Part shown: one piece after another, positions 21,951-33,004 of the stretch
How the letters are laid out: every line of letters begins with the position of its first letter
Position numbering within the stretch: the stretch's first letter is position 1
Origin: Paraescarpia echinospica
Lineage: Eukaryota > Annelida > Polychaeta > Sabellida > Siboglinidae
NCBI GenBank assembly: GCA_020002185.1
Contig: CM034535.1
Location: forward strand, 68,546,318 to 68,610,317
Reading direction: 5' to 3'
DNA length: 64,000 bases
The notes under the pieces: model-generated
The model's database searches: none
What the model saw: the letters and a program-made list of their open reading frames with translations, nothing else
Told to the model about the DNA's origin: nothing
Position numbers and translations under genes: made by a program

Positions 21951-23387
21951 TCAACTAATTGCTTCAGTTTTCCCTCTACTCGCTGGTTGCGCCACTGGTG
22001 GGACACTGGGATCAACATGAAGTTTTACTTGAGTGTTCTTTAGTTTTCCCAGGCCAGTGAAAACTTCTGGGAACTCCTGGCGGAACTGTTCTGCGTAACT
22101 AGACACAGCGGCTACATCTATGCCCACTTTCAACATTCCAAGTTTCATTGCCGTCTGTTTACCCAATAATGGCACTCCTTTGCCCTTCACCACTACAAAT
22201 TCCGTCTTTTCTCTGCCGTTGCCAGCTTTAACCTCACATTCAAATGTCCCTTTTATGTCTAGCGGCTTTTCCGAAGCATACGAGTAGATGCGCTTGTCTT
22301 GTGGTGCAGCTTTGGATGTACATTTGATTTTCTTGGATTTCAGTGTCTCCCATGTATGTTCATCGACAATGTTGGTATGCGCTCCTGAGTCGGCGAGCAC
22401 ATGTAGCTTCACACCACCCACTTCAACTTCGAGCAGGTCGTCATCATTTACACTGTTTATGCCAATCCGGAATGCGAATCCATGTCCACCTCTGTCTGAT
22501 TGTTCGCCTAACGCGTTTTCTTGGCCGTCACCATTAACAGAGTTGACTTGTTTAGTTCTGCATTGCCTTGCAAAGTGATCTCTCTTGTGGCATTTGGCAC
22601 ACTCTTTGCCTCTGGCTGGGCAGTTGGGGTCCCGGTTGTAGTGACCTTCTGCCCCGCATCGATAGCATGTACCTCTTTTCTGTCCGCCTTTAGCATCCTT
22701 CCTCGTTCCCTTTTGTGAACTGCTACCAATTTCGTCACGTCTCGGTCGTCTAGTCTGCTCCACCTTGCGCATAGTTAGTTTGCTGACAACCTCCTGTGTA
22801 CTACTTTTCAGTTGAGACTCGATCTTTTCACACTGAGCTGCCAGGGTAAGTGTTCGTGCAAGGGTTAATCCTTCCCCTTCTTCCATCAGCCTACGCTTGA
22901 TGTAGTCTGATGGGCACTTCCACAGTATGGCATCACGAATGTTGTTATCAGTCTCGACACCATATGCACAATCAATTGCTGCTTTCTTAAGCCTGGTAAC
23001 AAACTGTTGTATTGTCTCACCTTCCTTCGGGTTCATTTCGTGAAATGTCTGGCGGGCGAAAGCGGTGTTAACTCGTGGGACGAAATAGCTATTCAATGCA
23101 TTTACCGCTTCGTCGTACTCGTGCCGTTCTCCTGTGTTAGCGAGAGTTACGAAAATTTCCTGCACTTCAGGGCCTGCTACATGCAATAACAGAGCACGTC
23201 TACGCTGTCGCACAAGTCTCTGACGTTGTACTACATCGTGTGCAGCACCATTGTCTAACTGTTCAATAATCATTCCTTTACCATCTGCGAAAAGTTCGAA
23301 ACTGTTCAGCCATCGAGTCCATCTTGGCCCCAACGTTGCCGGCTGCGCAAACGGGTCGAATTTGGTTATCACATTTTTACCCTCCAT
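21951..23387 (-). pseudogene. Element A gag-protease ORF (478 codons, 3' end disrupted)
   Basis: Gag begins MEGKNVITKFDPF about 85 bp inside the 5' LTR. The first zinc knuckle is a variant (CYRCGAEGHYNRDPNC, CX2CX4HX6C, ~241-256); the second is regular (CAKCHKRDHFARQC, ~263-276). The protease motif is ADSGAHTNIV (Asp ~333). The ORF runs out after KLHVDPSVPPVAQPA. The continuing element frame (GKLKQLVELDI) is found shifted, so an indel lies at about 21985-21995, just before the B insertion point at 21942. Confidence 0.9.
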
Positions 23388-23471
23388 CTTGATGATTATT
23401 GACTGATTACTCTCAATTCAGGTTTCTCCGCCTGTTACTCTTCCGTGTTTAGTGACCATCCTCGTTGCCAG

Positions 23472-23654
23472 TGTCAGATCGGTGTCAAATAGCCGTTCAG
23501 TCTGTTTTTCAACAACACCATTTATTACTGAACGCTACCGATCCATCGTATTTAAACATGTCCTCTATTTTCCCCGGCCATCCTAATCCATAACCACACA
23601 ACGTAATACTCTCGGGCAATATCAATCGATCATTAATTAATTACAAACACGACA
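23472..23654 (-). repeat. 5' LTR of element A (183 bp)
   Basis: TGTCAGATCG to AACACGACA in + orientation. It keeps the uninterrupted site for the MITE found in the other LTR. The target duplication CGACT follows at 23655-23659. Confidence 0.92.
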
Positions 23655-23659
23655 CGACT

Positions 23660-24935
23660 CTGGATTCTGGCTGGCGCCACCTGGTCGGGTCCTGTTGATT
23701 TATTTGTTTTTAAGTCGTGGAGTGATTTGGCGACTACTTTTGTTGTGATGGTGATGTGTTTACACTAGTAATCTAATGATATGTCTGTGTATACATCGAT
23801 GAATGTTGCACGTGACCACACAATTTTGTATATATATATAATTATGTCATCACATTCCCATAACAATAAAATTATTTTTTCCGTGTGACAGTCACACAAG
23901 ATATTACATACACTATGCATACTAATTGAAATGTGTATAGTCCTTTATATAGTTGGTTTGATGCAAGTAATGAAACAAAGATACTGTAGGCATAGTTACT
24001 TATATACACTACCCAAGTATGCAATCCGCATGTACACTACATTAATTCATGTATGTTTAATGCATACCATACTTATGTTTTCAAATAATTTATATTATAT
24101 TAATTATATAATGCATGTGCACCGTGATCATGTAATATAATTGAGGTATGTTTAATACACACTGTACACACATTTTTCAAATATATTATTAAATAAATAG
24201 GCATTGCCATTATGCACCATTACCGACTCTTTCACTTTACGAACTGAACAAAGTGCAGCCCAATTACCATATGATATTTACATATTTAATTATAGGTAAG
24301 TATGCATGTGTACATTTCTGAATGTCTGCATGGGCATATGGATATAAACAAAAGCCCAGTGGAGTCGAGCTCAGCAGTAAACATGCCAAATGGGTACGTG
24401 ATCGAGTGAAAGAATATAATATCATCATTCTTGCAAGATTATATTCAATTATGTTATACATCTACAAGAACACATTTAATATTTTTTGTTAAAATATTTA
24501 ACTAACTTTAAACAAATCTAAATTATTTTAGCACCAAATATGTGTTCACAACACAAGTTATGGAAATATTATTACAAAGAGAGTTAAATGACAACAGCCC
24601 CCAGTCGTTCATAATACGCTAGCTCGATTAAACTTAAATAATTAGTTTTGCGCCTGTTCTAGAATTTTATTATATAAATGCAATGCCAAAGGTAATTGTT
24701 GTTCCACATTGCCATTGGCATTGCACCTATTTGTTTCTATGACTCTATGACAACATTTATAATTAATGGATTTCGCGACTGTCCTAATCAGTATCTGTCA
24801 AAATATAAATAATCCATAATAATATAAATAATATAATCTAGATGAACGTACATATAAGTAGGGCCCTGGCTAACTGTTCGTAAAATTAGTCTGTGTAGCC
24901 TTGCTGGAATATCTTAAAGAGTGAAATTGAATGCA
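23660..24935. other. AT-rich intergenic stretch
   Basis: No recognisable coding sequence. TA-rich tracts occur at 23825-23845 and around 24070-24110. The few ORFs (23931-24140, 24264-24461) are AT-driven and have no domain. Confidence 0.5.
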
Positions 24936-26950
24936 TCATCGTCAAATTTGTTCCCTTAGAAAAACATGGGAAACGGTCCAAAAAGAAACACTTATCGAAA
25001 GAAGCAATTAGAAAAATTAAGTATAAACAAATGATGTGGAAGTCATATAGACGTACTGGAAATGACGAAGACTACAACATTTATAAAGAAGCATTAAACC
25101 AAGCTACAGCTGAAATTAGAAATTCAAAGAGAAGCTATGAACATAAATTAGCTTGTAATATAAAACATGACAGCAAGAGTTTTTATGCCTATGTTCGAAG
25201 CAAACAGAAAGTTCAGGATAAGGTCGGTCCTCTAGAAGATAGTGCTGGAAATATAATAGCAGAAGGATTCTTAATGGCAGAAGACCTGAATGAGTATTTT
25301 AGTTCAGTGTTTACCAGAGAAGACACTAGCTCACTGCCAGTACCAGAGGCTAAGTTCAAGGGGGCAGAATCAGACTATTTAAGACAGTTAATTGTAACCC
25401 CAGAAATGGTAGCTAAGAAAATTAGGGCTATGAAGGATAATAAATCGCCTGGAGTGGATGGTATTCCACCCAAACTACTATTGGAAATTGTAGAACAAAT
25501 TAGCATACCGCTTGCAAAAGTCCTTTAGAATGGAAAGAAGCAAACATTATACCGTTATTTAAAAAAGGTTCGAGAAACAAGTTAAATAATTATAGACCAG
25601 TTAGTTTAACATCGGTGATTTATAACTTATTAGAAAGATTAATTATAGATCACACGGTGGATTTTCTTGTTAAACATAACTTGATAAACCCATCTCAACA
25701 TGGGTTTCTAAAAGCGAGGTCATGCTTAACAAATATGTTATGTTTTTTGGAACATATCACTAAGTGGGTAGATGATGGATCACCAGTAGATATCATCTAC
25801 TTAGATTTTCAAAAAGCTTTCGACAAAGTGCCACATCAAAGATTACTGCTTAAACTAAAGGCCCATGGCATAGGAAATGGTATAATTAACTGGATAGAAA
25901 AATGGCTGATTGACAGAAGACAACGGGTAGTTGTTGATGGGGAGGCTTCAAACTGGAAATGAGTTTTGAGTGGGGTTCCACAGGGATCAGTACTGGGACC
26001 TATATTATTCTTAATATATATAAATGATTTGGACGATGATATAGCTAGCAAGGTGTTGACATTTGCAGATGATACAAAAGTGTTTAGAAGGATTAAAAGT
26101 GATGGAGATAGACAGCATTTACAACATGATCTTGACAGGTTGATCAAATGGTCTGAAAAGTGGCAAATGTTGTTCAATTTTGGGAAATATAAATGCCTTC
26201 ACACAGGACATGCGAACGAATATGTAGAATATACAATGGGGGGAACTGTACTAAGTACTACTGTAAAAGAAAAAGACTTAGGGCTGACAATTAGTGCTGA
26301 CATGAAGGTTTCAGAGCAGTGTGGAATTGCAGCTTCAAAAGGAAATCAAATCCTTGGATTGATTAGGCGAAATATAGCATATAAAGAAAAGAACTAATAA
26401 TACCTCATTTAGAATATTGTATACAAGCGTGGAGGCCATACCGCAAGAAGGACATAGATATGCTAGAAAGAGTACAGAGAAGAGCGACTAAAATGATACC
26501 AAAACTGAGGGATCTTAGTTAAGAAAAACGCCTAAAAGAATGTGGTTTAAAAACACTAGAGACCAGGAGATTGAGAGGAGATCAGATAGAAGTGTTTAAA
26601 ATATTGAATGGTTATGAAAATATTTATAGAAATATGTTTTTTTCAGTTAAGAAAGATAGAAAGACTAGAGGACATGAAGTTACATTAGTAAAGAAGCAGT
26701 GTAGATTAGACGTAAGAAAGTTCTCATTTTCACAAAGGACTGTGAATGAATGGAACAGATTATCTGATGATTGTGTGGGTACTAGTAATGTGAATATGTT
26801 TAAAAATAAAATCGACACACCTCAGAAGGGCTGGATATATGTAAATAAAAGGGTTGGACTCTCGATAAGCCAAAGGGCTTCCTTGTCCACCTGCCATCTA
26901 GAGTTAATTCTCTGGATGGCAATCTTGTTAAATCTTATTAAATCTTGTTA
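24936..26950 (+). mobile_element. CR1/jockey-like LINE, 5'-truncated, with broken ORF2
   Basis: The sequence opens inside the linker between endonuclease and reverse transcriptase (KFVPLEKHGKRSKKK) with no endonuclease upstream, so it is 5'-truncated. RT motifs run in order: SPGVDGIPPKLL, WKEANIIPLFKKGS, NYRPVSLTSV, SQHGFLKARSCLTNML, YLDFQKAFDKVPH, GVPQGSVLGP, the active site FADD at about 26062-26073, then the thumb and the C-terminal tail (KFSFSQRTVNEWNRL). The 3' end is marked by TTAAATCTTATTAAATCTTG-type short repeats at 26928-26950. Confidence 0.9.
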
Positions 26951-26951
26951 A
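25031..26951 (+). pseudogene. LINE ORF2 reverse transcriptase, multiply disrupted
   Basis: Read in pieces: 25031-25528, about 25530-25962, 25966-26397 and 26571-26951. There is a stop and frame change near 25527, where roughly a dozen residues between LAKVL and EWKEANI appear to be missing. An in-frame TGA sits between SNWK and VLSGVPQ at 25960-25962. A frame change near 26390 is followed by a further stop near 26520. The catalytic FADD is intact but the copy cannot be autonomous. Confidence 0.88.
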
Positions 26952-28440
26952 CTAGCTTCGATTACTCAGGCGCCGTGAGGTGGCAGCACAGGCACCTCAC
27001 CACGGCGTAGAATATTAAAAGTTATCGGTAGGGGGCTTTACCCTGGATTCGGGTAGAAACGATGATTGGCTCTCAGGCCAACTATGAAATAACAAATTAC
27101 AAAAGGATACACTTTTATCAAATAATACTATACTATAACAACTATTCAACATTAAACTTATATTGAAACATGTCATACAAAAATGAACAGACATTAAACT
27201 TGTTTCGTAGTTTAGTGCCTTTTAATCACATGCATATTCACTAGGTGGCAGCTGTCATGGCTGTCAACAATTTCGTATTGACGTTGTCTTGCTTATGGTC
27301 GAGCAGAAACAAAAGACTATAAGTGTGAATACGCATGATATAAATACCAAACATGGACAAAGTTAACTAAACAAAGTGCAATCGACGTTGCGTGCAACGG
27401 TTGGACTGCTAACTAATATATGCAGTCGCCAAAGTACAGCCCAAGCGTGCTGATCTTGGTGGTTAAACTGTACTTCCGGACATGCGCATTAAGGGTCGGT
27501 GCGGCAGTATTTTTCAGCGGCAGGATTTTTCGCTGCAGCGTTACATCTCTTTTTGGTCTGCTTCTTGCAGTTTTCTAGGTTGCCATTATTTTGTTCTAAT
27601 AATCAATCTGTTATATTTAATTCTTGCTACGCCTACTTGAACTGCCCATTTCCACCAGGGGTTGGTACTTTGTTAACTGTCTTTGACTTTGCCGTCGTAA
27701 ATTACATATACTTAGTTGACTCAGACTTATATAAATAAATGGGTTGTGCCTAACTTTTAATGATCTATTAATTAATTATTGTTAAATATACTTTTGGATT
27801 AAAGAAGTAGCCTCATGGTGCGTCAGCTGTCGTGAGGGTTGCGAACTGTCGGAGGTATTTAAATATTCTATCCATAAATTATATCTTCAACTTCCTCGTA
27901 TACAAAACGTCGCCGTTATTATCAAACATAGTTCTTCCCAATCTGTTCATCCAACATTGGTGGCACCACCTAGTGAGAATATAATAAAATGTCTTAACTC
28001 CGGCAGTCGGCGCCACGATAGTTCGGGGATGTTTTCCTGCCATTTGTCCACTTTGTTTAATTATTTTTTTGTGTGACTCTAGTCGAGACGTGGTGCCACC
28101 TAACGTTAGAACTAATTAACAGTTGTAGGGAAAACCGGGAAAGAGGAACCAGGAGGTAAAGGAACCATCTTCAGATACATGCCACAATTGGCGCACCATA
28201 CAGAGTGCGTACTGTGTGTACGTCATCAAAATATACATTCATTCAACACACAATATTTTGTTTCAATGTTCACACTTAAATGTTATATAATGAAAAGTAT
28301 GTTTTTTTACAAATTGCTTAATTATGATCATGTTGATAACGTGAAATCGTCATTAAAACGTTTACATTAGACACTGGTTATTTATATTGCACACATGTAA
28401 GTTGGCAAGCATCCATAGAAACATTTGTTCAAAATTGACA
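26951..28440. other. Intergenic stretch with an inverted copy of the 13.7-kb repeat
   Basis: 27465-27560 (GACATGCGCATTAAGGGTCG, then CGGCAGTATTTTTCAGCGGC) is the reverse complement of a repeat at 13650-13735. Otherwise AT-rich DNA without a recognisable gene. An ORF at 27499-27738 starts inside the repeat and has no domain. Confidence 0.55.
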
Positions 28441-28805
28441 TACCTAAACAGGGGTAGATCAAGAGAGGGTAGCCGGGGGGGGGGGGCACAAAACCTCCAC
28501 TAGCGGCCGAATCAAATGGTGTAGCAGACATTTTTCGCTCCCGCGTCGCCGCAACTGTACGTAACTTCTCGGCTGGACTGGTGACATCGGAAGATGAGGG
28601 ATGTAGTTGAACATTTTTTGCAGCCGCAGCATAATATCAGGTTATTGTAATCTTAGTTGAGGCACATTCCAAGGGTCTGGGGAAGCATATTCCAAGGGTC
28701 TAGGGGAGCACTGTCGCATGGGCCCATTATAAAAGGTCTGCGGGCACGCAAAATTCCTAAGGTGTAGGGGGCACGTGCCCCAGGCCCCTCTGGATCCACC
28801 CATGC
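28441..28805. repeat. Repetitive DNA including a GGATCC-ended dispersed element
   Basis: 28630-28800, read on the minus strand, has GGTGGATCCAGAGGGGCC, a GGGGCACGTGCCCC palindrome and repeated AGACCCTTGGAAT/AGACCTTTTATAA blocks. These match 40550-40745 and in part 30600-30695. A poly-G run at 28480-28487 precedes it. No coding capacity. Confidence 0.6.
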
Positions 28806-29261
28806 TAAATATGTGCGTGCGTGCGTTAGTTTTCATAAATCTTTACGTTCTATGTTATGTAGGCTACATCCGACATTGTGTTGCTCATTCAATTGTCACA
28901 CAACTAACTGTTTGTTTTGGCTCCTGTGTAAATACGATCTATTTTAGTAGTGTATATATGATATATGTCTTCTGACTGCGTTTTTTGGCCCTGCACGCAC
29001 TACCAGCATGTAGGAACCTATAATAATTATGGAAGTGCCTAAATTAAACACACCAGTTACCCCCTTGTGCAGAATGGTCCTACTACTTGACCATTGATCC
29101 TCACTTCATCTGATTGACTCTTAACTGCACTGATTTTCATTTTCCCACCTACTCGGCAGCACTTGGTAGATTAAAGTTATTGTAACGCATCTTAATTTGA
29201 ATTGTAAATGTTGTAACAGACTAATTTATATAACTGAACTCACGTGTTTTGTGTTATTCAC

Positions 29262-29755
29262 TGGCGTCGGAACGTCGTGAATATTGGGGCTCCAAAACCT
29301 CGATTTGCACCATCCCCTTGAGGCTCTCTAAAAACCACGTAAATGCTCTCAATTAACTTTAGTTGCACCCTCAAGGCTCGCCAAAAACACATTGAAGCTC
29401 TCCAAACACCTCGATTTGCACCCACCCCCTGACGCTTGGCAACAAAACCACCTTGAGCCTCTCTAAAAATATCGATTTGCACCCCTTCTTGAGACTCGCC
29501 AAAAAACCCACATTGAGGCCCTCAAAAAACTCACTAAAACACATTGAGACTCTCCAAAACCCTTGATTTGCATTCCCATTGGGCTGACCAAAAACACCTA
29601 CACCTGACCTAAACCCGAAAAAAATCCACCCCAAAATCCATCCGCTTTCCCTAAATATTGAAGGCTGATCCTATCACTAGCCCCCATCTAAATTGTTGGG
29701 GTGGCTGAGCCTCCCCCAACCCCCAAACCTCCCGGTCCCCCCGCCTATGCTATTT
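29262..29755 (-). repeat. Degenerate ~85-bp tandem repeat within a repetitive element
   Basis: Repeated blocks of AAAACCTCGATTTGCACC, CTTGAGGCTC and CCAAAAACACATTGA recur between 29285 and 29600 at irregular spacing. The right end (GGGTGGCTGAGCC to CCCCCCGCCTATG, about 29698-29752) looks like the terminus of a dispersed element. Minus-strand ORFs here (GANRGVWRASMCFWRAL type) are repeat products. Confidence 0.65.
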
Positions 29756-29759
29756 AAAT

Positions 29760-30401
29760 AGCTTTGTTTACGTAACTGTCTAATTTCCGTGGTCATCAGC
29801 TGATTATTCATATAGGGCTGGCTTGTCACCAAGATGATAGCCGGAATGTGGTTCAAGAAAAGTGTACCGATCGTCACAATACAGTTGAGGCAGTTCAGTT
29901 GCTGTAAGTGGATCTCAGTTTCTTCTCATCCAGCTGAGCACGCGTCACAGACCCCACCCATTGGCCTCGTGTCGTCACAGGAGAGGGAGTGCGCAGTTGC
30001 CCATCGACGTAGACCAGACCAAGAATCACCACTGTTTTGTTGATCAATAAGTGATATCCTAACAACCAAATATAAATATTTACTTCACATGAATCCAGGT
30101 ATAGCCAATGCTAAACTCGATTACTGTAACATTGTTACTTACAAAACGTATCCTGTTTGATTTCTTTCCATCAGTCGGAAACAGGAACATTCATCAATCT
30201 CCTGTGAGTCCTGTGTCATTCCTGTGATTATACCCCAACTGAAAATATATATCCTATTCCCTATGCAGGCGACGGCGCAACGGATATCACCAGTTGACTC
30301 CAAAATGAAAACGAGGCGCGAGACTTACAAGCCCTATTGAAGACTTAGGACACACGAAGTAACTGACGTAATTTTACAACAACATTTTATAAACTGAAAC
30401 T
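29760..30401. other. Intergenic stretch
   Basis: I see nothing recognisable here. It is normal-complexity DNA with short ORFs lacking domains. Confidence 0.4.
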
Positions 30402-30695
30402 ATGACATCATCGTTAATTGTTTGCCTTTCGTTCTACCTGGCGTGTTTCTTATTGCTCCATGTTGCAGCTACGACTCCGAAATGTGCGCTTACAACACGA
30501 CTGATAGGAAGGATTGTTTATAAACGACGGAAAAGAGACGAGACGTCGGACGTGTTCAAGTTGACAAAGCTGCTGCAAACAGGGACAATGACAATATTCA
30601 TATACATAGGCGGATCCAAGGGTCTCGGGGCACATGACCCCAGACCGTTTGAAATGTGCCCCCGTTCAGGTTACAATCAGGTTACAATAAGGTGA
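30402..30695 (+). CDS. Hypothetical short secreted-peptide-like ORF (97 codons), last third in a repeat
   Basis: Not recognised. The N-terminus (MTSSLIVCLSFYLACFLLLH) looks like a signal peptide, with likely cleavage after an AAT/ATT stretch. Then comes a basic region containing KRRKR, a possible prohormone-convertase site, followed by DETSDVFKLTKLLQTG. The ATG has A at -3. From about 30604 the frame runs into the dispersed GGCGGATCCA repeat, so the natural 3' end may be lost or an exon boundary may come earlier (GT at 30550 is one candidate). Chance remains a serious alternative. Confidence 0.25.
   Translation: MTSSLIVCLSFYLACFLLLHVAATTPKCALTTRLIGRIVYKRRKRDETSDVFKLTKLLQTGTMTIFIYIGGSKGLGAHDPRPFEMCPRSGYNQVTIR
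30605..30695 (+). repeat. Fragment of the GGATCC-ended dispersed element
   Basis: ATAGGCGGATCCAAGGGTCT, GGGGCACATGACCCC and TTTGAAATGTGCCCC match the element at 40550-40745. Only one end is present. Confidence 0.6.
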
Positions 30696-30724
30696 AGTTA
30701 ACCGATGGGCGGCAAACAAATTCG

Positions 30725-30862
30725 ACAGTCCCCTCAGCTTGCCAATGAGATCGAGATGGTGTTCGATTTAACAGGTCTGCCATGTAGTAAAGTATAAATT
30801 GCTTTGAGATGTTCTAATGACTGGATACGGATAAGAACTTATCGTTTTTACTTTACTACTCT
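30725..30862 (+). mobile_element. SINE-like copy (body and 3' tail)
   Basis: GAGATGGTGTTCGATTTAAC matches 41630-41645, followed by the tail AGTAAAGTATAAATTGCTTT, GACTGGATAC and ATAAGAACTTATC, shared with 37808-37880 and 41660-41735. The head is not recognisable. Confidence 0.65.
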
Positions 30863-31083
30863 GTCCGCCCTGGGCCTGGCTTGGGAGGATGATTCCGGGT
30901 AATGGAACAAACCAGTTGGGTCGACCGCAACACGAAGTCTTAATCGAGTTGACTGCGGCGGCGACGGAATGTTGGATTGCTTACCTGGATCAGATGGATT
31001 TTGGGCAACTGACGCATGTACTAGAGATGATCTTATCTACACCCTATCTAGTGTGGAAGTGGACCAATGCCCTGCATATTATA

Positions 31084-31243
31084 TAGGCCTAAGGGATCAC
31101 CCAGAACGTCAATGTCCAATATCAGACGTAATTACTTTCGTTTGTGGGAGTGGGTGTCAGTGGCAATGTCCTGTTATATAGGCCTAAGGGATCATATCAG
31201 AACGTCAATGTCCAATATCAGACGTTCTGACATGATCCCTAAA
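31084..31243. mobile_element. Rearranged MITE copy related to 7960-8210
   Basis: Two direct copies of a block starting TATAGGCCTAAGGGATCA (31084 and 31178) each run into AGAACGTCAATGTCCAATAT. The second ends with the inverted terminus (ACGTTCTGACATGATCCCTA). The core TATCAGACG..AATTACTTTCG matches the 8-kb element. Confidence 0.7.
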
Positions 31244-32270
31244 TGTCCGTAATATTATCGACCATTACATGTTTCATCGCTTTACTGATATTTTAAATAT
31301 AGCCTCACGATATAAAAGTTTCATTAATGAGTCAGCTATAAATAATTAAATAACTATTGTAACCAAACGCCAAATACATGTAGTAAACTGGTAAGGCTAT
31401 AGAGAACATATATGTTAGGATCTTCGATCTAGGTGTCGGCGTTTGCTATTTAAATGCCTGAGATTGGTCGATAATCAATTAACGATTCTGGTCTGAATCA
31501 AATTACCACCGCACGTTGAATGCCGTGACGAATATTGCGTTTTGACATGTCGTGCCTAGAATGTGAACCCTTAATTATTGAATTCACTAAACGTGACAAT
31601 GCTATGGTCATTTTTGGCGTCAACGAAAGCTGTTTCCGCTGTCTGTGCTCGATTGATATCGCGGGAAATGTTGATTGGGATACGTCGATGCGATTATATG
31701 ACCGCGGTCTCGTCCTCGGCTGTTCTCACCGTCCGGTCTAAGCGGGACTACGTCCTGTCATCCCGGCCGTTCTCGTGCCGACCCATAAGCTGGACTGAAG
31801 CCTAAGTTAACTGGACAACGGCCGGCAAAATGCGTGGACATTATCGACTAAGCAGCCGCTGCAACACGTGTAGTTATAGAGCCTCATAGTCACCGGTCAT
31901 TGACAGTGTAGTAGCGGTGTGGGTAGGCCCCCCTACATGCTAACCTTTCGGTGGCGGTGTCGGCCTCAACTAGTGGCCTACGACAGGTGGCGGCGTATCG
32001 TATGCTAGCGTTCTGAACAATCGAACATTGACATATACAATTGTGGTTATACAAATGTACGAAATATGATAGGTAGGCATTTTACATAGGATTTGGCACA
32101 ATACGGTGTGTGCATATGATGACGGACCACTTCAGAAACCGTTTTAGGCCATTAATTACTAGCTTACATGCACCCATTCGAGGAACAACAGTTGAACTGT
32201 GGAATATTCCTCTGCAAAGAGGTAACCACATGATTGTGAAGAAGAAGAACAATCCAATTACGGTATGCTA
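31244..32270. other. Intergenic stretch
   Basis: No recognisable feature. The ORFs at 31535-31805 have no known domain. Confidence 0.4.
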
Positions 32271-32833
32271 AACATGTCAGTTGTTGGTGGACCTCACTCC
32301 ACATTGCGATAAGTCAGCATGACCTGCAGTAGGTCAAGAACTTCTCCTACCTCAGAAGCTACATCTCTAGGGAAGGCGACGCGGAAGTAGATGTGCGAGC
32401 GAGGATAGCAAGGCCTCAGCAGTGTTCCAAAGACTACGTCCTATATAGTCCAGTTCCATCGCCAAAAAGGCCCAGTACGTTACACCGCCAAAAAGGTCCA
32501 GTAGGTCTTACCGTTTCTCTTACGTTACACCGCCAAAAAATGCTGTAAAGTTACGCCTTTACTTGTCAAGTGTGATACCAAAACAAATATGCATGTGAGA
32601 CGTGGAAGAATACGATGACGATATCCAAAAAATGGGACATCTTCCACCGGCGATGCCTTCGGTTCATATTGGGCATATCATGGAGAGAGCACATCACCAA
32701 TGAAGAAATGATGAGGAAGGCAGGTCTGGAGAGACTGCATGACATCGTCAAGTGTAGACGAAGGAGTCTAGCTGGGCATGAGCTACGTCTACAGAGGGAG
32801 AGACAGCTAGCCTCGAGACGAGATGCTGCCTGA
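32271..32833 (+). pseudogene. LINE reverse transcriptase C-terminal remnant
   Basis: Broken + strand frames carry the typical order of a LINE RT C-terminus: KNFSYLRSYISREGDAEVDV near 32335-32400, then after ~150 bp of disrupted sequence WDIFHRRCLRFILGISWREH, TNEEMMRKAGLERLHDIV and a tail RRRSLAGHELRLQ (where W-x-GH is usual). There are short CGCCAAAAAGG duplications at about 32450-32540 within the disrupted part. Confidence 0.75.
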
Positions 32834-32925
32834 CTGCTCCCACAGTTAGCCTCAGATGCTGCCTGACTGCCCCCACAGTTGCCTCAGATGGACCAGATGC
32901 TGCCTGACTGCCCCCACACATCCTC
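32822..32925. repeat. Short tandem repeat of ~33-48 bp (CCCCCACAGTT..CTCAGATGCTGCCTGACTG)
   Basis: Three imperfect units containing GATGCTGCCTGACTGC and CCCACAGTT follow the LINE remnant. A related piece (GCCCCCACAGTTAGCCTGAG) reappears at 34005-34025 beyond the fold-back structure. Confidence 0.7.
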
Positions 32926-33004
32926 GCAACCCAGGGTTGTTTGCAATGCAAAACTAGCCCTGGCAGATCTCCTACGCGAAGTACGGAAGTTAGCCGAGTC
33001 AAAC

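Larger units (their letters stand above)
13821..23654 (-). mobile_element. Ty3/Gypsy LTR retrotransposon A (outer), interrupted by element B and a MITE
   Basis: Bounded by LTRs that start TGTCAGATC and end CACGACA in + orientation: left 13821-14465 including an insertion, right 23472-23654 (183 bp). With the insertions removed, the two LTRs show five differences over 183 bp. Genes read on the minus strand: gag-protease, then RT, RNase H and integrase. The ancestral length, without element B and the MITE, is about 4.8 kb. Next to the 5' LTR, on the minus strand, a TGGCAACGAGGATGG stretch after one spacer base is a plausible tRNA primer-binding site. A purine-rich tract (GATGAAAAGGAGGGA) abuts the 3' LTR. 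The element has at least three frameshifts and a defective RT motif, so it is dead. Confidence 0.93.

Noticed and set aside
14827..22578. Numerous + strand ORFs of 60-144 codons across the LTR elements
   Set aside because: Shadows of the minus-strand gag-pol frames in GC-richer DNA.
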